The position numbers were made by a program, and so were the translations under genes. This document shows positions 1 to 5,187 of a stretch of DNA of 5,187 nt, piece by piece. How positions within the stretch are numbered: the stretch's first letter is position 1; each line of letters starts with the position of its first letter. Location: NCBI GenBank assembly GCA_002938115.1, contig PTKD01000142.1:1-5187 (forward strand), given 5' to 3'. The DNA comes from Alphaproteobacteria bacterium MarineAlpha9_Bin7 (GTDB lineage Bacteria > Pseudomonadota > Alphaproteobacteria > UBA7887). The notes under the pieces were generated by a model. That model was not told the origin of the DNA, made no database searches, and was given only the letters and a program-made list of their open reading frames with translations.

Positions 1-460
1 GAGCACGAATGACATCAAAATGCGACGTGGCAGCAGCCAACAATACTTTCTGTTCAACCTCCGTTACGCGTGCACGTGCGGCAAAAACCTTTTCTTCCGC
101 ACCGTGCGTCTCGTTGATAGTACGACCACCGCGATACAGAGGCTGCGTCAGTTCCAAAGCGATCGATTTGCTGTTGATGGTTTGCTCGCCAGCAGAGAAC
201 GTAAAATCAGTAACTGAATCAGTGTATTCGTGATTAAAACGGCCGCTCAAATTTACCGTAGGACGCCACCCTGAAAGTGCCTTCGGAACGTTCTCATCCG
301 TAGCATGAAGAACGGCGCGCTCTGCCATGAGACTCGGATTGGTGTTGTATGCATTCACCAAAGCATCCGTTATACTTTCTGCCCTGGTCACACCAATATT
401 TACCGATGTTGCCGCCAGTAAAACCCCTCCCGCTACAATCGATCGCATCCCCATCCCCAT
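1..460 (-). CDS. tolC: TolC-family outer membrane efflux protein, N-terminal part (runs off the left edge)
   Basis: This is the outer membrane channel of tripartite (type I secretion or RND efflux) systems. Only the first 153 codons are present; the rest lies beyond base 1. I translated the reverse complement by hand. Residues 1-27 form a signal peptide (hydrophobic core about 8-19) with a likely cleavage after T-R-A27. The mature start, ESITDALVNAYNTNPSL, is the classic TolC opening. Next come ALSGWRPTV (61-69), LTQPLYRGGRT (104-114) and the start of the first long helical hairpin (116-153, ending LLAAATSHFDVIRA), all hallmarks of the alphaproteobacterial TolC family. The start is uncertain: ATGs at 460, 454 and 448 are in frame inside a GATGGG repeat, and a GTG at 475 is also open. 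No strong ribosome binding site separates them; 460 is the first ATG. The methyltransferase gene stops 22 nt upstream, so the pair is probably one transcript. The family call is firm, the exact start is not. Confidence 0.93.
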   Translation of the reverse strand, partial: MGMGMRSIVAGGVLLAATSVNIGVTRAESITDALVNAYNTNPSLMAERAVLHATDENVPKALSGWRPTVNLSGRFNHEYTDSVTDFTFSAGEQTINSKSIALELTQPLYRGGRTINETHGAEEKVFAARARVTEVEQKVLLAAATSHFDVIRA

Positions 461-482
461 CCAATTATCGTTCACGTCATGC

Positions 483-1148
483 TCAACGTGTTACAAACTT
501 AAACCCTGGGGCAACCTTAAACCCAGGTAAGTCGGATGCCGCTGCATCAAATATAACACGCCTACCATACCGGCCCCCAACTCGTTTGATAATAGTCGCC
601 TCACCCAGGGATTTCCCAGAACGAATCACGGCCGCCAATCGGCCACCTTCTACCAGTTGGTCCAAAATAACTGAAGGGACATGCTCAACTGCGCCTTCAA
701 TAAAGACCGAGTCGTAAGGTCCTTGCTCCGCATAGCCCTTGTCCAAAGATCCTGCAACTGCTACCGCGTTATCAATTTCAAGTTCTAAAAATAGCTCGCT
801 AGCGCGCGCTAACAGTTTGGCATCACACTCAAGACCTATCACCGTGTTACACAAACTGGCGAGAACCGCCACCCCATATCCACTCCCACACCCAATATAA
901 AGGCTCACATCATCAGGGCCTGGCGCTAAAGCCTGCAAAAGCCGAGCGAGCACCATCGGTTCCATTAGATATCGATCAGAGGCAATCTTAATATCATCGT
1001 CAACGTACGCGACGGAACGCTGGTCAGGCGCCACAAATGCCTCACGCGGCAGTCTTGACAATACATCAATTAGCCGTGGATCTGTGATCTTATTAGGCAA
1101 AATCTGCCCTTCGACCATGTTGGAGCGCATGACATTAAAATCGGTCAT
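483..1148 (-). CDS. protein-L-isoaspartate O-methyltransferase-like SAM-dependent methyltransferase
   Basis: This 221-residue Rossmann methyltransferase is of the PIMT (Pcm-like) family in the form that precedes tolC in Alphaproteobacteria. The start at 1148 fits the family N-terminus (MTDF..MRSNMVEGQ, then PREAFV 34-39), although no clear Shine-Dalgarno sequence precedes it. The SAM-binding glycine loop is LYIGCGSGY (83-91), and E107 in VIGLEC is the expected ribose-binding acid. YDSVFIEGAVEHVP (145-158) and LDQLVEGGRL (162-171) match the following core motifs. The C-terminus, FDAAASDLPGF (200-210), is typical of the tolC-linked clade. Canonical Pcm carries a TISQP-type catalytic motif with an essential serine; here the matching place reads RYLMEP (59-64). 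True isoaspartyl repair activity is therefore doubtful, and the real substrate is unknown. It probably shares a transcript with tolC downstream. Family assignment is strong; function beyond SAM-dependent methylation is inference. Confidence 0.9.
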   Translation of the reverse strand: MTDFNVMRSNMVEGQILPNKITDPRLIDVLSRLPREAFVAPDQRSVAYVDDDIKIASDRYLMEPMVLARLLQALAPGPDDVSLYIGCGSGYGVAVLASLCNTVIGLECDAKLLARASELFLELEIDNAVAVAGSLDKGYAEQGPYDSVFIEGAVEHVPSVILDQLVEGGRLAAVIRSGKSLGEATIIKRVGGRYGRRVIFDAAASDLPGFKVAPGFKFVTR

Positions 1149-1240
1149 ATTAATATGGGTCTAATCATTTTTGTAGCCTTGATACACGGGACGGGCGTTC
1201 CTCATTGTTCCTACCCGATGGGACCGGCTCAAGTTATTGA

Positions 1241-1259
1241 CATTATAGATCTTATAATG
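1241..1259. repeat. AT-rich inverted repeat, possible operator in the divergent intergenic region
   Basis: CATTATA (1241-1247) and TATAATG (1253-1259) form perfect 7-bp arms around a 5-nt spacer, GATCT. Each arm contains a TATAAT box on one strand, so the site could be a regulator-binding dyad or two back-to-back -10-like elements. It sits between the divergently transcribed methyltransferase-tolC pair and the tRNA-Cys gene. AT-rich dyads of this size also arise by chance. Confidence 0.3.
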
Positions 1260-1279
1260 ACGTAGACCACCCAACACAA
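1251..1279 (-). promoter_or_regulatory. candidate sigma-70 promoter for the methyltransferase-tolC operon
   Basis: On the minus strand, TTGTGT (1279-1274) and TATAAG (1256-1251) are separated by 17 nt. The -10 matches the consensus at five of six positions, the -35 at three. It lies about 100 nt upstream of the methyltransferase start and overlaps a 7-bp inverted repeat (1241-1259). It was found by eye only, and the long leader it implies is unexplained. Confidence 0.3.
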
Positions 1280-1337
1280 TGGCACACCCTCACAAGTTCA
1301 CGATTCAAAGCCCACAAAACATCTTATGGTCTCCTGC

Positions 1338-1366
1338 TTGACCCACAGAAAAGACGGGCCTATATC
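1338..1366 (+). promoter_or_regulatory. candidate sigma-70 promoter for tRNA-Cys
   Basis: TTGACC (1338-1343) and TATATC (1361-1366) are separated by exactly 17 nt. The -35 matches the consensus at five of six positions and the -10 at four. Transcription would start near 1373, about 30 nt before the mature tRNA 5' end, a normal distance for a tRNA precursor. This is the best-formed promoter on the plus strand of this intergenic region. Confidence 0.5.
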
Positions 1367-1403
1367 GGTCCTTACGTTAGCGTCAGCGACAAGCTTTTGG
1401 ACG

Positions 1404-1477
1404 GGCCGAGTGGCAGAATGGCTATGCAGCGGATTGCAAATCCGTGTACATCGGTTCGATTCCGGTCTCGGCCTCCA
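1404..1477 (+). tRNA. tRNA-Cys (anticodon GCA), CCA encoded
   Basis: A full cloverleaf can be folded by hand. The acceptor stem GGCCGAG (1404-1410) pairs perfectly with CTCGGCC (1467-1473). The D stem is GCA/TGC (1413-1415 with 1425-1427), with G18-G19 at 1420-1421. The anticodon stem GCGGA/TCCGT (1429-1433 with 1441-1445) encloses the loop TTGCAAA, with anticodon GCA at 1436-1438. The variable region is GTAC (1446-1449). The T stem ATCGG/CCGGT carries the loop TTCGATT (1455-1461). The discriminator base is T1474, the U73 that cysteinyl-tRNA synthetase requires, which independently confirms the identity. CCA (1475-1477) is encoded in the genome. No duplicated 3' end, as an integrated element would leave, was seen in the window. 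Confidence 0.97.
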
Positions 1478-1643
1478 ACATCGCGTAGTTGAAAAACTGC
1501 AAAACCAGCACTATTCCCCAACAGTCCGACTCGCTCTCAGATCTCGCCTTTTTCGGGTAAAACCGGAGCAGTCCTTTCCTCGAACTGGATGAGTTGTCCA
1601 TCATCTGGAAACACATCAACATCGAACAACGAAAGAAAAACTG
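1478..1643. other. gene-free spacer between tRNA-Cys and the TRAP binding protein gene
   Basis: No convincing gene lies here. A weak promoter-like pair, TTGAAA (1489-1494) and TATTCC (1512-1517) with 17-nt spacing, could serve the downstream gene, but the -10 matches only half the consensus. A 6-bp stem with a GAAA loop (about 1485-1500) follows the tRNA but has no T-run, so it is not a clear terminator. The only ribosome-binding-like stretch before the ATG at 1644 is GAAAG (1631-1635), which is weak. Confidence 0.3.
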
Positions 1644-2732
1644 ATGGGAATCAAACGTCGATCGTTTCTAAAAGGGGGCGCGGTTGGTGCGCTGGCAGCA
1701 ACATCGACCTTTCCGGCACCCGCAATATCAAAAGGTCGTAAACGCTGGAAAATGATTACATGTTGGCCTAAAAACTTTCCCGGTCTTGGTACTACTGCGA
1801 ATGAGATCGGCGCCAACATCACAAGAATGAGTGAAGGACGCTTAGAAGTTAAGGTCTATGGCGCTGGTGAAATTGTCCCGGCGTTTGAATTATTCGACGC
1901 CGTACGTGGCGGAATCGCCGAAATGGGCCATGGCTGGGACGGTTATTGGATAGCCAAACATCCTGGTGCTCCCTTCTTCGGAGGAGTCCCTAACGGTCTA
2001 GCTGCTTACGAACAAGTTGCGTGGATTCATTGGGGTGGCGGCCAGAAATTGTGGGACGATATGTGGGCTGATTTTGGAGTTCGTGCGTTTGTGTCTGGGG
2101 TTAATCCACCTTCATATTTTGGCTGGTATCAAAAGGAAGTAAATTCTCTTGATGACCTGAAGGGCATGAAAATTCGTATGGCGGGCCTTCCGGGAGAAGT
2201 TTTGAACCGAATGGGCGTGACATCAGTAAACATGCCGGGCGGGGAAATCATGAGCTCTCTACAATCCGGCATAGTGGATGCGGTCGAGTGGGGCAATGCC
2301 TGGTCAGATCTCGCGTTCGGATTCTACAAGGTAGCCGACATTTGTTATTTTCCTGGAATCCATGAATGCGGACCCAATCAATCTTTAACGATCAACAATG
2401 AAGCTTATGACAGCTTACCTGATGATCTTAAAGAGATCGTCAAAGTCGCTGCATGGAATGGTACCATGCAGCTTTATTCGGAAACCGTTTACCATAATGC
2501 AGCAGCTTACCAAACGCTGAAGCAGGAGAAGGGCGTGCAGTTCAAACCACTGCCCGAGGACGTAATTTCGGAGTTCCTTAAAGTTAGCCTGGACGTTCTA
2601 TTTGATACCGCATCAAAGGACCCCCACGCACTCCGCATCTACAATAGTTATATGGATTTTCGAAAACGCGCCATCAATGTCGCACCGACAGATCAACTCG
2701 GATATTTAGAAGCTCGTTCCTCACAGCTTTGA
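1644..2732 (+). CDS. dctP: TRAP transporter solute-binding protein, DctP family, Tat-exported
   Basis: This 362-residue periplasmic protein captures an organic acid for a sodium-driven TRAP transporter. Residues 1-27 are a twin-arginine signal, KRRSFLK (4-10) followed by a hydrophobic stretch and a likely cleavage after APA27, so it is probably exported folded. The body has DctP hallmarks: GAGEIVPAFELFDAV (73-87); MKIRMAGLPGEVLNRMGV (175-192), with R178 at the place of the ligand-carboxylate arginine; PGGEIMSSLQSGIVDAVEW (198-216), whose E215-W216 match the ligand/metal region of TakP-like proteins; and YFPGIHECGP (235-244). Together these resemble the TakP-type 2-oxo-acid subgroup more than the C4-dicarboxylate type, but substrate cannot be read from sequence alone. 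Length is normal. No DctQ or DctM membrane genes follow; the next gene converges on it 69 nt downstream. The ribosome binding site is weak, but the Tat motif fixes the start. Confidence 0.92.
   Translation: MGIKRRSFLKGGAVGALAATSTFPAPAISKGRKRWKMITCWPKNFPGLGTTANEIGANITRMSEGRLEVKVYGAGEIVPAFELFDAVRGGIAEMGHGWDGYWIAKHPGAPFFGGVPNGLAAYEQVAWIHWGGGQKLWDDMWADFGVRAFVSGVNPPSYFGWYQKEVNSLDDLKGMKIRMAGLPGEVLNRMGVTSVNMPGGEIMSSLQSGIVDAVEWGNAWSDLAFGFYKVADICYFPGIHECGPNQSLTINNEAYDSLPDDLKEIVKVAAWNGTMQLYSETVYHNAAAYQTLKQEKGVQFKPLPEDVISEFLKVSLDVLFDTASKDPHALRIYNSYMDFRKRAINVAPTDQLGYLEARSSQL
2448..2472 (+). repeat. perfect 9-bp inverted repeat inside the dctP coding sequence
   Basis: GCTGCATGG (2448-2456) and CCATGCAGC (2464-2472) are perfect complements around a 7-nt loop, and TTTATT follows at once (2473-2478). 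The RNA would form a stable hairpin resembling a weak intrinsic terminator about three-quarters through the gene. It encodes part of AAWNGTMQL, so it may be a coincidence of codon choice. Confidence 0.55.
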
Positions 2733-2801
2733 TGTGGCGCCGATACAAATGTAGATGATGCAAACTAGCCGAAAGCCATTGAGTCTGGAAAAGCTAAAAT
2801 A

Positions 2802-3956
2802 TTAGTGAGCGGCGGGGAAATCATATAACGCCGCGGCGTTGTCGTGAATAATTTTCCGACGAGTGGTGCTCGGTAACTCTCCGAGCTCGCGATCAATGAA
2901 GTCTTGGCTGTCGGGCCATATCCCATCCGGGTGGGGGAAATCCGAACCCCACATCACATTTTCTTCACCTAAAAGATCCAACAAACGAATGCCAACCGGA
3001 TCGCTTTGATACGTAGCCCTGCATTGGCGTTTCCAATACTCCGATGGCTTCATGGTTAGGGTTAGATCCTTGAATTGGTCCTCCCACTCCAGATCCATAT
3101 GATTCAACAAATAGGGGATCCAACCAATACCACTTTCACCTATTACCACTATTAGTTTAGGGTTGGCCTCTAGCAGCCCCCCATAAATCAGTTCCATCAA
3201 CTTCTGAGCCATATTTAGCTGAAACCCAGTGATGAACACGGCAAAGGCCTTACGGGATTCCTGTGGTGCCATTGACTCAAAATCCGGCTTAGGCCCTCCG
3301 ATCGTATGAAAGTGAACCGGCAATCCAGCATCAGAAGCAGCTGACCACAAATGAGCCCAGTCCTCATGATAAAGAGGTTTGGAATCCGTCGTACTTGGGA
3401 TCTCTACTCCCTTGACCACACCCCGCTTAGCGACCCGTTCTAGCTCGGACACGGCTGATCCCATATCGTGCCCAGGGATAGAAGCGATACCTGCAAATCG
3501 GCCGGGGCAATGCGCGCAAAAATCGGCCAGCCACTCGTTGTAAATGCGCATCATCTCAGATGCAGCCACTGGATCTTCAAGACGCGCCGACGCGCCAAGT
3601 ATACCGTACAACACTTCTCCACTTACGCCATCTAGATCCTGATCTTTAATTCGCAACTGCGGGTCGGTCAGACGACGAATTCCCTTCTTGCCGTCTTCGT
3701 ACAATCCCTGTGCGGCCATACGATCAGAACGATGAATTTCTCCTGGAACATATTTGCGACCGGCTGAACCCATCCCGTTTTGCAGACCAAAGAAGGCACC
3801 ATTCCGCGAAACCCAAATCGGACCGTCTTTACTATCGGTCACAAAAGGCATTCGATCCTTTAGAGAAGCCCGTGCATTCTCGGTAAAAAGTGCAGGTGGC
3901 AACCAAATTAAGTCGATATGGCAGTCTGCAGAAATTACTGGTTCAGTACACGCCAT
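2802..3956 (-). CDS. amidohydrolase-2 family protein (ACMSD-like metal-dependent hydrolase/decarboxylase)
   Basis: This 384-residue TIM-barrel enzyme belongs to the amidohydrolase-2 group, which includes aminocarboxymuconate-semialdehyde decarboxylase and related decarboxylases and hydrolases of aromatic or dicarboxylic acid breakdown. Visible motifs are SADCHID (9-15), where D11 and H13 stand at the first metal-ligand position; FAGIASIPGHD (154-164); LPVHFHTIGG (212-221), with the H215/H217 pair; VIGESGIGWIPYLL (271-284); and VMWGSDFPHPDG (334-345), where D339 is the catalytic/metal aspartate. It is longer than classical ACMSD (about 330 residues), as in many uncharacterised members. A good ribosome binding site, AGGGGA, precedes the ATG at 3956. 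The dehydrogenase gene ends 15 nt upstream, so the two form an operon. It is probably cytoplasmic, as no signal peptide is seen. Family is confident; the reaction is not, and a C-C decarboxylation or ring/lactone hydrolysis are both possible. Confidence 0.9.
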   Translation of the reverse strand: MACTEPVISADCHIDLIWLPPALFTENARASLKDRMPFVTDSKDGPIWVSRNGAFFGLQNGMGSAGRKYVPGEIHRSDRMAAQGLYEDGKKGIRRLTDPQLRIKDQDLDGVSGEVLYGILGASARLEDPVAASEMMRIYNEWLADFCAHCPGRFAGIASIPGHDMGSAVSELERVAKRGVVKGVEIPSTTDSKPLYHEDWAHLWSAASDAGLPVHFHTIGGPKPDFESMAPQESRKAFAVFITGFQLNMAQKLMELIYGGLLEANPKLIVVIGESGIGWIPYLLNHMDLEWEDQFKDLTLTMKPSEYWKRQCRATYQSDPVGIRLLDLLGEENVMWGSDFPHPDGIWPDSQDFIDRELGELPSTTRRKIIHDNAAALYDFPAAH

Positions 3957-3971
3957 TCCAATCCCCTATGG

Positions 3972-5081
3972 TTAACCGTGGTTTAGTCTAGTTAGCGCCT
4001 GAATCACTTCATCACCCATGCACTTCGTTGATATAGCTCCTAAACTACCCGCCTGTATATCCGGAGTTCGGAACCCAGCCGCCAATACTTTCTCGATTGC
4101 CTTACTCAGCAACTCAGTTTCCTTGGAAAGTTGAAATGAATGTTCAAACATCAGACCAACACACATAATTGCAGCGAGGGGGTTCGCAGTCCCCTGACCT
4201 GCAATGTCAGGTGCACTACCATGGACCGGCTCATATAGCGCGCATCGATGTCCGTTCTCATCGAAATTGCTCAACGACACCGAGGGCAACATTCCCAGCG
4301 AACCCGTGATTGCACCTGCTAAGTCAGAAAGTATGTCTCCCACCATGTTATCTGCGAGTATGACATCAAATTGCTTTGGATTTTGAATGATCTGCATGGC
4401 GCAATTGTCGACAATGATATGGCGGAGCAAAACATCTGGGAACTCGGTTTCCCCAACGTGAGTCACCACCTCGCGCCACAACTTGTAAGTCTCAAGCACA
4501 TTTGATTTGTCGACGGAATGTAAATGACCCCTTCGTTCCCGAGCAAGATTAAACGCCACCCGAGCGATGCGCTCTATCTCCGGCGTTGTATAAACCAAGG
4601 TATTCGTCCCGCGCTCAATACCCGCGGCCATTAAATCGCGCCCACGTGGCTCACCAAAATAAATGCCTCCGTTCAACTCTCTTACTACCACCAAGTCGAC
4701 ATTGCTGACGGCCTCTGCTTTTAACGACGTCACGTCTGATAGAGCGTCATAGGCCTGCACGGGACGTAAATTAGCGTAAACGGCCATATGCTTCCGGATA
4801 GCGAGCAAATTACCAGATATTTTGGCTTCGGCCGGAAGCGCATCAAATGCAGGCCCGCCGGTAGCACCAAACAACACTGCATGTGCTTTGAGAAGATCGG
4901 AAAAAACGTCTTCGTGAACTATAACGCCATATTTTTCGTAAGCGCCTGTACCGTACAGCTCACAGCGAATAATGAGGTGGACGTCACGGTGTTTTCGGAA
5001 CCACTCCAACACTTTTACCGCCTCGGCAATGACCTCAGGGCCAATCCCTTCGCCGGGTAATACAATCACCTCCGCCGTCAT
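3972..5081 (-). CDS. isopropylmalate dehydrogenase-like beta-decarboxylating dehydrogenase (LeuB family)
   Basis: This NAD-dependent enzyme oxidises and decarboxylates a 2-hydroxy acid (3-isopropylmalate in true LeuB) in the cytoplasm. Numbering below starts at an in-frame ATG at 5099. Family motifs are VLPGEGIGPEV (13-23), FGATGGP (77-83), LLAIRKH (98-104), YANLRP (108-113), VRELNGGIYFGEPRG (139-153) with R140 and Y147, SVDKSNVL (195-202) with K198, VDN (230-232) with D231, GDILSDL (254-260) with D255 and D259, and EPVHGSAPDIAGQGTANP (290-307), the NAD-type loop. All catalytic residues are present. The acidic residue normally found just before the LL..R motif is missing (ISGN instead of an RPE-type sequence), so the substrate may differ from isopropylmalate. 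I chose 5081 because GAGAGG stands right upstream of it and a promoter ends near 5109; starting at 5099 would give 375 rather than 369 residues. The stop lies 15 nt before the amidohydrolase gene. Confidence 0.88.
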   Translation of the reverse strand: MTAEVIVLPGEGIGPEVIAEAVKVLEWFRKHRDVHLIIRCELYGTGAYEKYGVIVHEDVFSDLLKAHAVLFGATGGPAFDALPAEAKISGNLLAIRKHMAVYANLRPVQAYDALSDVTSLKAEAVSNVDLVVVRELNGGIYFGEPRGRDLMAAGIERGTNTLVYTTPEIERIARVAFNLARERRGHLHSVDKSNVLETYKLWREVVTHVGETEFPDVLLRHIIVDNCAMQIIQNPKQFDVILADNMVGDILSDLAGAITGSLGMLPSVSLSNFDENGHRCALYEPVHGSAPDIAGQGTANPLAAIMCVGLMFEHSFQLSKETELLSKAIEKVLAAGFRTPDIQAGSLGAISTKCMGDEVIQALTRLNHG

Positions 5082-5086
5082 CACCA

Positions 5087-5092
5087 CCTCTC
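5087..5092 (-). promoter_or_regulatory. ribosome binding site that favours the start at 5081
   Basis: The minus strand reads GAGAGG and then GTGGTG directly before the ATG at 5081. This purine-rich match is far better than anything before the alternative ATG at 5099, whose upstream sequence offers only GTGG. It supports the shorter protein, whose N-terminus (MTAEVIVLPGEG) is also closer to the usual LeuB length. Confidence 0.55.
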
Positions 5093-5108
5093 TTGACATT
5101 TACCACAT

Positions 5109-5137
5109 TTGATACGACGAAAAACCCAGTTCGACAA
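5109..5137 (-). promoter_or_regulatory. candidate sigma-70 promoter for the dehydrogenase-amidohydrolase operon
   Basis: On the minus strand, TTGTCG (5137-5132) and TATCAA (5114-5109) are separated by exactly 17 nt, each matching the consensus at four of six positions. Transcription would start near 5102, leaving about 20 nt of leader before the ATG at 5081. That leader holds the GAGAGG ribosome binding site, so promoter, binding site and start are mutually consistent. Confidence 0.4.
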
Positions 5138-5161
5138 TTGGATCAAAAGATATCATATTTA

Positions 5162-5179
5162 GCCGGCAAAATTGCCGGC
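5162..5179. repeat. GC-rich perfect inverted repeat at the right edge
   Basis: GCCGGCAA (5162-5169) and TTGCCGGC (5172-5179) are perfect 8-bp arms around AA. As RNA this gives a 7-bp stem with a 4-nt loop. Neither strand follows it with a clean T-run, so it is not a textbook terminator, though on the minus strand it could end an upstream transcript before the dehydrogenase promoter. It could equally be an operator or a dispersed palindrome. Confidence 0.5.
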
Positions 5180-5187
5180 GCCATTCC

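Noticed and set aside
349..717. Plus-strand open frame of 122 codons
   Set aside because: It runs antisense across the tolC start and the methyltransferase 3' end, both firmly identified, and its translation has no recognisable domain.
1237..1258. Perfect TTGACA followed by perfect TATAAT on the plus strand
   Set aside because: The spacer is only 10 nt, too short for sigma-70 to use both boxes together; the tRNA has a better-spaced promoter at 1338-1366.
1404..1477. tRNA-Cys as an integration site for a mobile element
   Set aside because: No integrase and no second copy of the tRNA 3' end were seen in the window.
1326..1592. Plus-strand open frame of 88 codons
   Set aside because: It contains the whole tRNA-Cys gene and its candidate promoter, so it is a chance reading frame.
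1422..1622. Minus-strand open frame of 66 codons
   Set aside because: It is antisense to most of the tRNA-Cys; the tail resembles the spurious proteins often called from tRNA antisense sequence.
2733..2801. Bidirectional terminator between the convergent genes
   Set aside because: Apart from a GGCGCC hexamer, I found no stable stem followed by a T-run on either strand in these 69 nt.
4788..5060. Plus-strand open frame of 90 codons (also 3754-3975 and 4204-4386)
   Set aside because: These are antisense to the dehydrogenase or the amidohydrolase, whose motifs are clear, and show no domain or ribosome binding site.

Overview
The window looks like a piece of an alphaproteobacterial chromosome. 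The best evidence is a PIMT-like methyltransferase gene running directly into a TolC-type outer membrane efflux gene, an arrangement typical of Alphaproteobacteria. A twin-arginine-exported TRAP solute-binding protein fits this too. Base composition looks close to balanced by eye, which would suit an uncultured marine lineage better than a GC-rich soil one, but that is only an inference.

Layout. Positions 1-460 (minus) hold the N-terminal part of a TolC-family protein, cut by the window edge. Positions 483-1148 (minus) hold the PIMT-like methyltransferase, 22 nt upstream of tolC and probably cotranscribed with it. Positions 1149-1403 are non-coding and carry candidate divergent promoters: one on the minus strand for the methyltransferase-tolC pair, and one on the plus strand for a complete tRNA-Cys(GCA) at 1404-1477. 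After 166 nt without a gene comes a TRAP-transporter periplasmic binding protein (1644-2732, plus). It converges on a two-gene minus-strand operon: an isopropylmalate dehydrogenase-like enzyme (5081-3972), then, 15 nt on, an ACMSD-type amidohydrolase/decarboxylase (3956-2802). The right edge has a candidate promoter and a perfect GC-rich inverted repeat.

How the genes may work together. The left half is envelope and housekeeping: outer membrane efflux, a methyltransferase of uncertain substrate, and a tRNA. The right half looks like a small catabolic locus. A binding protein that captures an organic acid (perhaps a 2-oxo acid) sits beside a beta-decarboxylating dehydrogenase with an altered substrate loop and a metal-dependent hydrolase or decarboxylase. 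No TRAP membrane subunits lie in the window, so the binding protein is an orphan as far as can be seen. The link between transporter and enzymes is inferred from adjacency only. No CRISPR array, insertion sequence, phage gene or integrase was seen.
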